Shown here one piece after another: positions 40,955 through 49,876 of a DNA stretch of 51,526 nt; position 1 is the first letter of the stretch, and each line of letters opens with the position of its first letter. Source of the stretch: Butyrivibrio sp. Its GTDB lineage: Bacteria > Bacillota > Clostridia > Lachnospirales > Lachnospiraceae. The stretch is taken from contig JAFUYO010000004.1 in assembly GCA_017470505.1 (NCBI GenBank), positions 1 through 51,526 of the forward strand, given 5' to 3'. A model generated the notes under the pieces. It searched no databases. It was not told the origin of the DNA and saw nothing but the letters and a program-made list of their open reading frames with translations. The position numbers were made by a program, and so were the translations under genes.

Positions 40955-43867
40955 ATGAACGGAGAAAACCAGACCGGTTCCGGTCTTGAACGTTATCTTT
41001 CACCGATACATGTGTGGGCGCTTTCTTTTGGCTGTGCAGTGGGGTGGGGCGCATTTGTGATGCCCGGCACCACCTTCCTTCCGGCTGCGGGCCCCTTAGG
41101 TACGGCACTTGGTATAATACTCGGCGCAGTTGTCATGTTCATCATAGGGGTAAACTACTACTACCTGATGAACAAATTCCGTGACGCCGGCGGAACTCTG
41201 ACTTATACGGTCAGGACCTTCGGATATGACCACGGCTTTATGAGCGCGTGGTTTCTTATTCTTGTCTATATAGCCATCATCTGGGCAAATGCCTCAGCTC
41301 TGGGGCTTATCAGCAAGAATCTCTTCGGCAGCACGTTCCAGTTCGGCTTCTATTACCGGATACTGGGATATGACGTCTATTTCGGGGAGGTTCTTTTGTC
41401 ACTCCTTGCAATCATCATCTGCGGGACCATCTGCATTAAGGGAAAAAAGCTTGCTTCGGCGCTGCAGATACTCTTTGCCGTTGTTCTGATAAGCGCAATA
41501 ATTATCTGCACGGTCGCTATCAATATGAAGAGCAGCACTCCCAATATTATTCCTGAGCCCTTATTTTCGAGTAAAGGAGGAAACCCTCTAAGACAGCTTT
41601 TTACCATAATAGCTCTTTCGCCGTGGGCATATGTCGGCTTTGAGTCGGTATCAAATTCCGCCGCAGGTTTTAAGTTTTCCAGCAAAAAGATCCTTCCGAT
41701 CCTGTTGATCTCTCTGCTGACATCGGCAGCATCATACGTATTGCTCTCACAGATGGCGATCGCTATGATTCCCGATGGCTACAGCGGGTGGGAGAGCTAT
41801 ATAGGCGATATCGGGAACCACAAGGGAATTGAGGGGCTTCCGACCTTCTATGCCGCACACAGCGCAATGGGTAAAGCGGGAGTGGTGATACTGGGACTAT
41901 CTGCCCTCGCAGGTATTGTCACCGGCCTTATAGGTAATTTCATAGCCGCATCAAGGCTCCTCTACGCGATGGCAGGAGATGGAATGCTGCCTGACTGGTT
42001 TGGAGAACTGACAGATAACAAAACGCCCGCCAATGCGCTGAAATTCCTCATGGGAATATCGCTCGTAATACCCTTTCTCGGGAGGACTGCCATCGGATGG
42101 ATAGTGGATGTGAATACCATAGGCGCGACCATTGCCTATGCCTATACCTCCGCAACTGCTTTTGTGAATGCGAAAAAAGACGGGAAAAAAGTGTATCAGG
42201 TAACGGGAGTTATCGGTCTTTTTCTATCGCTCCTGTTCTTTTTGTACTTCATGGTCCTGGCGGCAGAGGCTATGTCAACAGAGAGCTATCTGATACTGGC
42301 GGCATGGAGCATACTGGGCTTTTTGTATTTCAGGCATATATTTGCAAAGGACGACAAAAAGAGATTCGGCAAGTCGACAATCGTGTGGATCACACTTCTT
42401 TTCCTCATATATTTCACGTCGCTCCTCTGGGTGAAAAGAGCTACCGACGATGTCATGTTTGATGCTATCGATAATATAAGCGAATTCTACGAGGAACAGA
42501 ACCTCGATCGTGACTCCGTGACTGTCAGGGCGACAGAGGAGTATATGTCAAGGCAGATATCGCTGGTCGACAGGAAGCTGACCAGAAACAGCATCATACA
42601 GATGTCGCTGAATGTCGTTTCCCTCGTCATCATGTTCAGTATCTACTCCATAATGAGCAAGAGGGAGAGAAAGGCCCAATACGAGACCATCAAGGCTGAT
42701 GAGAGGAGCAGGGCCAAGACGGTATTCCTCTCCAACATGTCACACGACATCAGGACGCCGATGAATGCGATAATCGGCTATATCAATCTGGCTGAGGACG
42801 AGAATGTAACCTTTGAGCAGCTGAAGGACTACCTGCAGAAGATAAAGGGATCGAGTAAGCACCTGTTGGCGCTTATAAATGACGTCCTCGAGATGAGCAG
42901 GATAGAGAGCGGCAAGATGGAGGTTGAACTCTCGCCAGCGAACATTAAGGGCATGATGGGCGAGCTTAGGGACCTCTTTGCGACCCAGATGTCCGAGAAA
43001 AAGATAAACTACATTGTAAACGCCGATGATGTCAGGGATGAATATGTGCTCTGCGACAAGAACAGGCTAAACAGAGTACTCTTAAATCTTGTGAGCAACG
43101 CCTACAAGTTTACACCTGAGGGCGGAACGGTAAAGGTTATAACGCGCCAGATGACCGGGCTCAAGGACAATAAGGCGGAGTATGAGATAAGGGTTTCCGA
43201 CAGCGGTATCGGGATGAGCAAGGAATTTGCAGCCAAGGTATTTGACGCCTTTGAGCGAGAAAAGACGGATGAGGTCAGCCACATTCAGGGAACCGGCCTT
43301 GGCATGAGCATAGTTAAGAGCATAGTTGAGCTCATGGGCGGAAATATAGCGGTCAACACTGAAAAGGGCAAGGGAACCGAGTTTGTTGTCACCATATGGT
43401 TCGCGCTCCAGAGCAAAGAAGAGATTGAGAAGGCGGGAGAGAAGGAACAGGTAAAGAAAGAGGCTTCAAAGACAGTTGATTTTACGACCAAGAGGCTTCT
43501 CCTTGCGGACGACATCATGGTGAACAGACAGATTGCGGCAAAGCTCCTTGAGAGAAGCGGCTTTAAGGTCGAGAGTGCAGAGAACGGGCTTGACGCCGTG
43601 AACAAGCTGAAGGACTCCGAGGACGGATACTTCGACGCAGTGCTCATGGATATACAGATGCCGGAGATGAACGGATACGAGGCGACGCAGGCGATAAGGG
43701 CGCTGCCCGACGAAAAGAAGTCGAACATCCCGGTTATCGCAATGACAGCCAACGCCTTTGCAGAGGATGTAAAGAAGGCAAAGGACGCCGGCATGAACGC
43801 CCACGTCGCCAAACCCATCGACGTCAAGAACCTCATGGACGTACTCACTGAGGTGCTGTCGCAGTGA
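40955..43867 (+). CDS. Amino-acid permease fused to hybrid sensor histidine kinase and receiver
   Basis: 970 residues; AGGAGAAGGAATA before the ATG, and a TATAAT at 40890-40895 is the likely -10. Residues 10-465 form an APC-superfamily transporter of about 12 helices, with WALSFGCAVGWGAFVMPGTT as the glycine-rich first helix and ALSPWAYVGFESV and LGLSALAGIVTGLIGNF further on. An extra helix (472-492), a 55-residue extracytoplasmic loop and another helix (546-566) lead into the kinase: H597 in SNMSHDIRTPMN, N-box N711/N715, DSGIGM (749-754), GTGLGM (779-784). The receiver domain has D852-D853, phosphoacceptor D899 (VLMDIQMPEMNGYE), T931 and K953. By family knowledge the permease half senses its substrate, the kinase autophosphorylates and passes the phosphate to D899. 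There is no DNA-binding output nor a response regulator gene next door. Confidence 0.93.
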   Translation: MNGENQTGSGLERYLSPIHVWALSFGCAVGWGAFVMPGTTFLPAAGPLGTALGIILGAVVMFIIGVNYYYLMNKFRDAGGTLTYTVRTFGYDHGFMSAWFLILVYIAIIWANASALGLISKNLFGSTFQFGFYYRILGYDVYFGEVLLSLLAIIICGTICIKGKKLASALQILFAVVLISAIIICTVAINMKSSTPNIIPEPLFSSKGGNPLRQLFTIIALSPWAYVGFESVSNSAAGFKFSSKKILPILLISLLTSAASYVLLSQMAIAMIPDGYSGWESYIGDIGNHKGIEGLPTFYAAHSAMGKAGVVILGLSALAGIVTGLIGNFIAASRLLYAMAGDGMLPDWFGELTDNKTPANALKFLMGISLVIPFLGRTAIGWIVDVNTIGATIAYAYTSATAFVNAKKDGKKVYQVTGVIGLFLSLLFFLYFMVLAAEAMSTESYLILAAWSILGFLYFRHIFAKDDKKRFGKSTIVWITLLFLIYFTSLLWVKRATDDVMFDAIDNISEFYEEQNLDRDSVTVRATEEYMSRQISLVDRKLTRNSIIQMSLNVVSLVIMFSIYSIMSKRERKAQYETIKADERSRAKTVFLSNMSHDIRTPMNAIIGYINLAEDENVTFEQLKDYLQKIKGSSKHLLALINDVLEMSRIESGKMEVELSPANIKGMMGELRDLFATQMSEKKINYIVNADDVRDEYVLCDKNRLNRVLLNLVSNAYKFTPEGGTVKVITRQMTGLKDNKAEYEIRVSDSGIGMSKEFAAKVFDAFEREKTDEVSHIQGTGLGMSIVKSIVELMGGNIAVNTEKGKGTEFVVTIWFALQSKEEIEKAGEKEQVKKEASKTVDFTTKRLLLADDIMVNRQIAAKLLERSGFKVESAENGLDAVNKLKDSEDGYFDAVLMDIQMPEMNGYEATQAIRALPDEKKSNIPVIAMTANAFAEDVKKAKDAGMNAHVAKPIDVKNLMDVLTEVLSQ

Positions 43868-43920
43868 GTGTACGGGCGCCTATTCAATGTGTAAATTCTG
43901 TGTTTGCGTACCACAATATA

Positions 43921-43929
43921 TGGTATAAT
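43921..43929 (+). promoter_or_regulatory. Extended -10 promoter of the PIN-PhoH gene
   Basis: TGG followed by TATAAT (43924-43929), 38 bases before the start codon; leader ends in AGGGGGACC. No -35 is clear. Confidence 0.6.
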
Positions 43930-43966
43930 TGTGCTATAAAAAGTATAAATATAGGGGGACCTACGC

Positions 43967-45355
43967 ATGAAGAAGATCTACGTACTGGACACCAACGTTT
44001 TGATTCAGGCACCGCATGCTCTTAAGTGCTTTGATGATAACGAGGTCGTTCTTCCGCTGGTAGTCTTGGAGGAGCTTGATACGCACAAGAGGGATGAAGG
44101 TGAGAGGGGAGCCAATGTAAGAGAGGCCATCAGGATCCTGGAGCAGCTGAGGGGAGCGGGTGATCTTGTGGCGGGAGTTGAGCTTGACAAGGGAGGACTT
44201 CTTCGTATCGAGAAGAATTACAAGGATGTCGAGCTTCCCAGCGATATGGCGGATTACAAGTCCGACAACCGCATCCTCAAGGTGTGCAAGGGGCTTAAGG
44301 AGAGCAGGAGCGAGCAGGTGATTCTCGTCACCAAGGACATACTCATGCGCATCAAGGCACAGCTCCTTGGCATCAAGTCTGAGGACTTCACCACTGAGCA
44401 GGTTGCGGGCGAGGATGAGCAGTACAGCGGCAGGATAGATGTTTACGCCCCTGAGGAGATATTTGGGGACTTCAAAAAGAAGGGGATACCTGTAGATAAG
44501 GTGTACTGCTGCGACGAGGACGGCAACAGGTTTGAGCCTGAGCTCTACGAGAATGAGTTTGTGGTTGTGAGAGCCGACCAGTCCGTTGGCAAGACCCAGA
44601 TGGGAAGAGTGAGCAAGGGCTTCATCAAAAAGCTCGAGTACGAAAAGAGCCAGCCCTACGGAGTAAAGCCCAGGAATGCGGGGCAGTACTTTTTGCAGGA
44701 GGCACTCATGCAGCCGGCTGATGTGGCACCTCTTGTCATAGTAAAGGGAATGGCTGGAACAGCCAAGACCTTCTACTCACTTGCAGTAGGACTTGAGAAG
44801 ATGATAAACAGGCCGACAGGCGAATACAGAAGGATACTGGTCTGCAGGCCAAATTCACAGTTTGACGACGATATAGGTTTTTTGCCCGGCGATGAGCAGG
44901 AGAAGATCTCGCCTCTCATGAGACCTATTATAGATAACCTTGAGCAGCTCATCGACTCCAACGAAGAGGAGAGATACAAGGATGAAAAAGAACTCCAGGG
45001 TAAGACCGAGGAGGTCTTCGAGAGAGGGATAGTCCAGTGCGAAGCCCTGAACTTCATCAGAGGACGATCGATTTTAAAGACCTACCTCATAATCGACGAA
45101 GCCCAGAACATGACCCCCACGCAGGCAAAGGGCATCATCACGAGAGCCGGCAAGGACACCAAGATAATTCTCCTGGGTGACCCCAACCAGATAGACAGGC
45201 CCTTCCTCGATGAGAGGACCAACGGACTCTCCTACGCGTCCGAGCACATGAAGGGAAGCCCCCTTGCGTGGCAGATATCGCTCTCAGCTTCGGAGTGCGA
45301 GAGGAGTCACCTGGCTATGGATGCCATAGAGAGGATGCGCGACAAAAAATGTTGA
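43967..45355 (+). CDS. PIN-domain PhoH-like ATPase (PhoH2)
   Basis: 462 residues, ribosome site ATAGGGGGAC. Residues 1-145 form a PIN nuclease domain with D8, E36, D100 and D124 as the metal-binding acids (YVLDTNVLI, LEELDTHKR, YKSDNRIL, VTKDI). The PhoH ATPase follows, with Walker A GMAGTAKT (261-268), RPNSQFDDDIGFLPG and Walker B YLIIDEAQNM. PhoH2 proteins couple ATP-dependent RNA unwinding with RNA cleavage. The family is often found with a small toxin-antitoxin-like partner in mycobacteria; none is seen here. Monocistronic, followed by a strong terminator. Confidence 0.93.
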   Translation: MKKIYVLDTNVLIQAPHALKCFDDNEVVLPLVVLEELDTHKRDEGERGANVREAIRILEQLRGAGDLVAGVELDKGGLLRIEKNYKDVELPSDMADYKSDNRILKVCKGLKESRSEQVILVTKDILMRIKAQLLGIKSEDFTTEQVAGEDEQYSGRIDVYAPEEIFGDFKKKGIPVDKVYCCDEDGNRFEPELYENEFVVVRADQSVGKTQMGRVSKGFIKKLEYEKSQPYGVKPRNAGQYFLQEALMQPADVAPLVIVKGMAGTAKTFYSLAVGLEKMINRPTGEYRRILVCRPNSQFDDDIGFLPGDEQEKISPLMRPIIDNLEQLIDSNEEERYKDEKELQGKTEEVFERGIVQCEALNFIRGRSILKTYLIIDEAQNMTPTQAKGIITRAGKDTKIILLGDPNQIDRPFLDERTNGLSYASEHMKGSPLAWQISLSASECERSHLAMDAIERMRDKKC

Positions 45356-45384
45356 TGATACTAATGATAAAAAATATCAACTCG

Positions 45385-45400
45385 GTTAGATGTATCTAAC
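45385..45400. promoter_or_regulatory. Palindrome resembling a metal-regulator site
   Basis: GTTAGAT/GT/ATCTAAC is perfect, 16 bp. It shares the GTTAG...CTAAC ends with the site at 45550-45565 in front of feoA. It lies upstream of the phoH terminator; a role in iron control is only a guess from similarity. Confidence 0.4.
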
Positions 45401-45421
45401 AAAATCATATTGCATAAAATC

Positions 45422-45466
45422 AGACACTGTGCAGATTGTATGAGATTTTCTGCACAGTGTCTTTTT
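45422..45466 (+). terminator. Terminator after the PhoH gene
   Basis: AGACACTGTGCAG (45422-45434) pairs perfectly with CTGCACAGTGTCT (45450-45462), then TTTT. Confidence 0.93.
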
Positions 45467-45510
45467 CTATAAGAAATTATCACAATTTGATAAAAATTAA
45501 CCATTACTTA

Positions 45511-45565
45511 TTGACTTTTCTTCTTAATAAGAATATCCTTTTAATTGATGTTAGCTTAGACTAAC
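45511..45565 (+). promoter_or_regulatory. feo operon promoter with DtxR/IdeR-like operator
   Basis: TTGACT (45511-45516), 17-bp spacer, TATCCT (45534-45539). Just downstream, GTTAG (45550-45554) and CTAAC (45561-45565) make an inverted repeat containing TTAGCTTAGACTAAC, similar in style to iron-dependent DtxR/IdeR sites (TTAGGTTAGsCTAACCTAA). A repressor bound there would sit on the first transcribed bases. The regulator is not identified. Confidence 0.5.
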
Positions 45566-45624
45566 GTTGCCCACCATAAATAACGCGAGTTTGGAAGGCC
45601 AATATGATAAGAGAGGTGATTAGT

Positions 45625-45834
45625 ATGCCGATTACAATGGCGGATATTGGTGCTCTGGTTGAGATCAAGAGGATAACCGGAACAGATGAGGTGAAGCATC
45701 ATCTCAGGGAGCTTGGATTTATTGAAGGGGAGCAGGTAGTAGTAGTAAGTAAGAATGGCGGGGATGTGATCATAAATGTCAAGGACTCAAGGATCGCACT
45801 GAACCAGCAACTGGCTAACCGCATTTTTATTTAA
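45625..45834 (+). CDS. feoA: FeoA-domain protein, first copy
   Basis: 69 residues from ATG 45625, eight bases after GAGAGGTGA; the earlier ATG at 45604 has no such site. The small SH3-like fold shows GALVEIKRITGTDEVKHHLRELGFIEGEQV and ends ALNQQLANRIFI. FeoA works with FeoB in ferrous iron uptake, probably as a regulator bound to the cytosolic side. It is distinct from the second copy 62 bases downstream. Confidence 0.9.
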   Translation: MPITMADIGALVEIKRITGTDEVKHHLRELGFIEGEQVVVVSKNGGDVIINVKDSRIALNQQLANRIFI

Positions 45835-45895
45835 AGAAAAAAGCAAACATTCCTGAAGCTGCAAATCGGGAATGCATAGAAAGGGGAAATGAAAG

Positions 45896-46117
45896 ATGAA
45901 GACACTCAGAGATGTCGAAATCGGACAGACTGCGACAGTCAAAAAGCTTCACGGCGAGGGACCTACAAGGCGCAGAATAATGGACATGGGACTCACAAAG
46001 GGGGCCGAGGTTTATGTACGCAAGGTTGCACCACTTGGAGACCCGATCGAACTCACAGTTCGCGGCTACGAGCTTACTGTCCGCAAGGCAGACGCTGAAT
46101 TTGTTGAGGTCGAGTAA
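45896..46117 (+). CDS. feoA: FeoA-domain protein, second copy
   Basis: 73 residues; AAGGGGAAATGAAAG upstream. The fold text is VEIGQTATVKKLHGEGPTRRRIMDMGLTKGAEV and a terminal GYELTVRKADAEFVEVE, closer to standalone FeoA than the first copy. The order feoA-feoA-feoB is common in Clostridia. The two may form a heteromer on FeoB. Confidence 0.93.
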   Translation: MKTLRDVEIGQTATVKKLHGEGPTRRRIMDMGLTKGAEVYVRKVAPLGDPIELTVRGYELTVRKADAEFVEVE

Positions 46118-46163
46118 GCTGCTGCTAACATTAGATATTATTTTGTATTTCTAGGAGGAAAAA

Positions 46164-48458
46164 ATGGAGATTAAGATTGCACTTGCGGGTAACCCCAACA
46201 GTGGAAAAACAACACTTTTTAATGATCTGACAGGAAGCAGACAGTATGTCGGCAACTGGCCGGGTGTTACCGTAGAGAAGAAGGAGGGGCGCCTTAAGGG
46301 CGCAGAGTACAAGGATGTTGTGATCCAGGATCTTCCCGGTATTTATTCACTTTCACCCTATACACTTGAAGAAGTTGTATCACGTACATATCTGGTAACC
46401 GAGAAACCTGATGCCATCATCAATATCGTTGACGGAACGAACATCGAGCGTAACCTCTACCTGACGACACAGCTCCTTGAGCTGAACATTCCTATGGTCA
46501 TCGCTCTTAACATGATGGACCTTGTCAAAAAGAACGGAGACAAGATCAATGTGAAGGCTCTCTCGGATGGACTCGGGTGCGAGGTTGTTGAGCTCTCAGC
46601 ACTCAAAGGAGAGGGAACGGATGCAGTTGTAAAGAAGGCCATCGCAGCTGCGAAGGCTGACAGAAAGGCAGAGAAAAAGGAAATCCTCACAGGCGAGACC
46701 CTTGCGGCGGTTGAGAAGATCGAAGGTATCATAAAAGGCAGCTGCGATGACAGATTCATAAGATGGAACGCGGTAAAGGCCTTTGAGAGAGACGAGAAGG
46801 CTGTAAAAGAGCTTCATCTGACATCAGACAAGTTAAAAGAGATTGAGAATGTGACAAAGGAGTGCGAGAAGGCTCTCGACGATGACGCGGAATCGATCAT
46901 AACAAACGAGAGATACTCCTACATCACATCAGTTACAAACAAGGCGATCGTCAAGGGCCGCAAGAAGGGAGAGCTCTCAATCTCCGACAAGATCGACAAG
47001 ATCGTCACCAGCAGGGTGCTTGGTCTTCCTATATTCGTTGTTGTCATGTTCTTTATCTATGCAATAGCAATGGGAGGCTGGAGCGTATCGATCGGAACAG
47101 CGGCGACAGACTTTACAAACGATGTGATCTTCGGCGAGTGGGTTCCCGGATTCTTTGATGCTATCCTCTCTGCACTTCACATCGAGGAGGGAACAGTTCT
47201 CTACGGACTCATTCAGGACGGTATAGTGGCAGGTGTCGGTGCGGTCATCGGTTTCGTGCCTCAGATGCTGGTTCTTTTCCTGCTCCTTGCAATCCTTGAG
47301 GACTGCGGATACATGGCAAGGGTTGCCTTCGTCATGGACAGGATCTTCCGTCAGTTCGGACTCTCAGGCAAGGCCTTCATTCCCTGCCTCGTTGCTACAG
47401 GCTGCGGTGTTCCCGGTGTTATGGCGAGCCGTACCATTGAGAATGAGCGTGACCGCAAGATGACCCTTATGACTACGACCTTCATGCCCTGCGGAGCAAA
47501 GCTCCCCATCATCGGACTTATCGCAGGTGCGGTATTCGGAGGATCACCCTGGATCGCAGCTTCAGCTTACTTTATCGGTATCGCTTCGATCATCATGAGC
47601 GGCATCATATTAAAGAAATTCAAGGCATTTGCAGGAATCCCCGCTCCCTTTGTTATGGAGCTTCCCGCTTACCACATTCCTTCAATCACAGGTGTCCTTA
47701 GAGCAACCTGGGAGAGAGGCTGGTCATTCATTAAGAGAGCCGGATCAGTTATCGTTATTTCTTCAATTATTATCTGGTTCCTCTCAGCCTTCGGAAATGT
47801 AAACGGCCACTTCGGACTTGTTGACAACCTCTTTGAGGATGAGACAATCGTTACAGAAGAGTACGTTCAGCAGCTCGCTGACAGGATGGACGTCCCTGTA
47901 GAGGATGTAAACGCCATGGACGCTTCCCTCCTTGCAGGAGTCGGAAACGGTGTATCATTTGTATTTAAGCCCCTTGGCTTTGGCAACTGGAAACCCACTG
48001 TAGCAACTGTTACAGGACTTGTTGCAAAGGAAGAGGTTGTAGGAACCTTCGGCGTGCTTTATAATTATGACGACCAGGGCGGAGAGGATGAGCTCGGAGA
48101 AGAGGGTGAGCAGATCTGGGACAGAGTCGCAGCTGATTACACACCTATCGCAGCATTCTCATTCATGATATTCAACCTCTTGTGTGCTCCCTGCTTTGCT
48201 GCAATCGGTGCCATCAAGAGAGAGATGAACAACGCCAAGTGGACATGGGCTGCAATCGGCTGGATGACCGGATGGGCTTATGTGCTCTCACTCATCGTAT
48301 ACAATGTCGTAGGACTTCTTGTCGGAGAGGTTTCCTTCGGATTTGGAACTATCGTAGGTATAGCACTTCTTGCAGGCCTCATCTATCTCCTTGTCAGAAA
48401 GGGCTATGTTCCTGCGAAGGACGAGGGCAGAGAGATGGCTGTCAAGATGACTGCCTGA
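46164..48458 (+). CDS. feoB: Ferrous iron transporter FeoB
   Basis: 764 residues; CTAGGAGGA upstream. The N-terminal G domain has GNPNSGKTT (G1), WPGVTVEKKEG (G2), DLPG (G3) and NMMD (G4); a GDI-like helical domain follows to about residue 265. The membrane part carries the two gate motifs, here GCGVPGVMASRTI near 420 and a second Cys-containing CAPCFAAIGAI near 680. It imports Fe2+ with GTP-dependent gating. The gene is followed by a small Cys-rich protein as in related bacteria. Length is within the normal range (700-800). Confidence 0.97.
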   Translation: MEIKIALAGNPNSGKTTLFNDLTGSRQYVGNWPGVTVEKKEGRLKGAEYKDVVIQDLPGIYSLSPYTLEEVVSRTYLVTEKPDAIINIVDGTNIERNLYLTTQLLELNIPMVIALNMMDLVKKNGDKINVKALSDGLGCEVVELSALKGEGTDAVVKKAIAAAKADRKAEKKEILTGETLAAVEKIEGIIKGSCDDRFIRWNAVKAFERDEKAVKELHLTSDKLKEIENVTKECEKALDDDAESIITNERYSYITSVTNKAIVKGRKKGELSISDKIDKIVTSRVLGLPIFVVVMFFIYAIAMGGWSVSIGTAATDFTNDVIFGEWVPGFFDAILSALHIEEGTVLYGLIQDGIVAGVGAVIGFVPQMLVLFLLLAILEDCGYMARVAFVMDRIFRQFGLSGKAFIPCLVATGCGVPGVMASRTIENERDRKMTLMTTTFMPCGAKLPIIGLIAGAVFGGSPWIAASAYFIGIASIIMSGIILKKFKAFAGIPAPFVMELPAYHIPSITGVLRATWERGWSFIKRAGSVIVISSIIIWFLSAFGNVNGHFGLVDNLFEDETIVTEEYVQQLADRMDVPVEDVNAMDASLLAGVGNGVSFVFKPLGFGNWKPTVATVTGLVAKEEVVGTFGVLYNYDDQGGEDELGEEGEQIWDRVAADYTPIAAFSFMIFNLLCAPCFAAIGAIKREMNNAKWTWAAIGWMTGWAYVLSLIVYNVVGLLVGEVSFGFGTIVGIALLAGLIYLLVRKGYVPAKDEGREMAVKMTA

Positions 48459-48553
48459 TTATGATACCGGTGCAGAGCACGGAACAATCCGTAGGTATCA
48501 TTTTGCACTATATTCATTTATTTGATATTTTAAGTGACGAGAAAGGAGCCGAT

Positions 48554-48745
48554 ATGGCTGCAATACTTGGAAATGCGGTTGCAATAGCATGTATCTGCAT
48601 ACTGGTTTTCTTCTGCGGACGGAATGTCTACAGGGACTTTAAGGCTGAACTGTCAGGGGCAGGGTGCTCCGGCTGCGGCGGTTCATGCGCCGGCTGCTCT
48701 AAGTGCTCCTCATCCAGAGAGCCTTGTAAGCTCAAAAACAGATAA
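48554..48745 (+). CDS. FeoB-associated cysteine-rich membrane peptide
   Basis: 63 residues from ATG 48554, with GAAAGGAG upstream. One membrane helix (about 4-22, NAVAIACICILVFFCGRN) is followed by a basic stretch and the cluster CSGCGGSCAGCSKC, then a final Cys-Lys tail. Such peptides follow feoB in many Firmicutes and may bind iron or an iron-sulfur cluster at the exit of the channel; that role is unproven. It is about 95 bases after feoB and ends at a terminator, so it belongs to the feo operon. Confidence 0.85.
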   Translation: MAAILGNAVAIACICILVFFCGRNVYRDFKAELSGAGCSGCGGSCAGCSKCSSSREPCKLKNR

Positions 48746-48763
48746 ATATTTTTATGCCGAAAG

Positions 48764-48800
48764 CGGGCTTTGTTACCTTTGGTTTCAGGGCCCGTTTTTT
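48764..48800 (+). terminator. feo operon terminator
   Basis: CGGGCTTTG (48764-48772) pairs with CAGGGCCCG (48786-48794), with two G-T pairs, followed by six T. Confidence 0.85.
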
Positions 48801-48856
48801 ATGCTATGTTTGTTGTGAAGACAAAAATAACAGTGGCATACAATATGTGAACGAAA

Positions 48857-49870
48857 GTGAGATTAGTCTTGAACACAAGCGTGAGAGATCTTTTATATAC
48901 GGCAGAAGCGTGTGATGAGGGGAAATCCATCAGACATATCATGGAAAAAGAGCTCTTTATGTCGTCGAGGGAGATAACGAGGTGTAAGCAGTTTGACGAC
49001 GGAGTCTGCATTAGGAGAGCAAATAGCAGCTTGTCTATACCTGCTTTTGTTGGGAAAAGTGATGCTGATGGGCTTCACCCTGTTTTTGCAGGGAAGAGTG
49101 ATTCTGACGGATTTTCTCCGGTCATGATAAGAGAGTGCGTCTTCCCTGGCGATGTCATACGGATCAGGATCTATGAGGACGTTGAAAATGAGGGCGACAT
49201 CGCAGCAAATGACATCCCGCTTGACATCGTCTATGAGGATGAGGATATTCTCGTCGTAAATAAGCCGGGAGATATGGTGGTACACCCATCCTATGCCCAC
49301 TACACTGACTCCCTGGCAGGAGCGGTAAAGGGGTATTACATAAGGACCTCGCAGAACCACGTTGTGCGCGCGATAGGAAGGCTCGACAGGGAGACCTCGG
49401 GGCTTGTCCTCTTTGCCAAGAACAGGTATGTGGCGGCAATCCTCTCAGACCGACAGGGTGAGATGTCAAAGCGCAAGGAATACCTGGCTCTTGCAAGCGG
49501 ATATTTTGATGTGATGCAGGGAACGATAGATGCGCCAATAGGAGAGACTCCGGGTCAGAGGATGGTAAGGTGTGTGACAGATGACGGGAAAAGAGCAGTG
49601 ACACATTTTGCTGTTGTTCGGCAGTTTGATGATTTTGCGCTGGTGCGCCTTTTTCTGGAGACGGGGCGCACCCATCAGATAAGGGTTCATATGGCACACA
49701 CAGGTCATCCTCTTTTGGGCGATGGGCTCTATGGGAAGGAAATCGCAGACAGTCACGGAATTACGAGGGCTGCGCTTCACGCTGCGCACATAGAGTTTAC
49801 GCATCCGATTCTCAAAAAGAAGATGTCTTTTGATGCGGATCTGCCGCAAGATATGAAGATAATCATATAG
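48857..49870 (+). CDS. RluD-type 23S/tRNA pseudouridine synthase with internal duplicated insert
   Basis: 337 residues from GTG 48857 (a TTG at 48869 is also possible; ribosome site weak). An N-terminal S4-like region with ITRCKQFDDGVCI is followed by the synthase domain: IVYEDEDILVVNKPGDMVVHP, the catalytic D177 in GRLDRETSGLVLFAK and RTHQIRVHMAHTGHPLLGDGLYG. The enzyme isomerises uridine in rRNA or tRNA. Residues 64-89 are a tandem pair of 13-residue units inserted between S4 and catalytic domains (see the repeat entry). Family members are about 300 residues, so the insert explains most of the extra length. It is convergent with dinB. Confidence 0.93.
   Translation: MRLVLNTSVRDLLYTAEACDEGKSIRHIMEKELFMSSREITRCKQFDDGVCIRRANSSLSIPAFVGKSDADGLHPVFAGKSDSDGFSPVMIRECVFPGDVIRIRIYEDVENEGDIAANDIPLDIVYEDEDILVVNKPGDMVVHPSYAHYTDSLAGAVKGYYIRTSQNHVVRAIGRLDRETSGLVLFAKNRYVAAILSDRQGEMSKRKEYLALASGYFDVMQGTIDAPIGETPGQRMVRCVTDDGKRAVTHFAVVRQFDDFALVRLFLETGRTHQIRVHMAHTGHPLLGDGLYGKEIADSHGITRAALHAAHIEFTHPILKKKMSFDADLPQDMKIII
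49046..49123 (+). repeat. Tandem 39-bp in-frame duplication in the pseudouridine synthase
   Basis: Two units encode FVGKSDADGLHPV (residues 64-76) and FAGKSDSDGFSPV (77-89); nine of 13 residues are identical. At DNA level the copies have diverged by silent and replacement changes, so the duplication is not recent. Confidence 0.75.
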
Positions 49871-49876
49871 TGCTGC

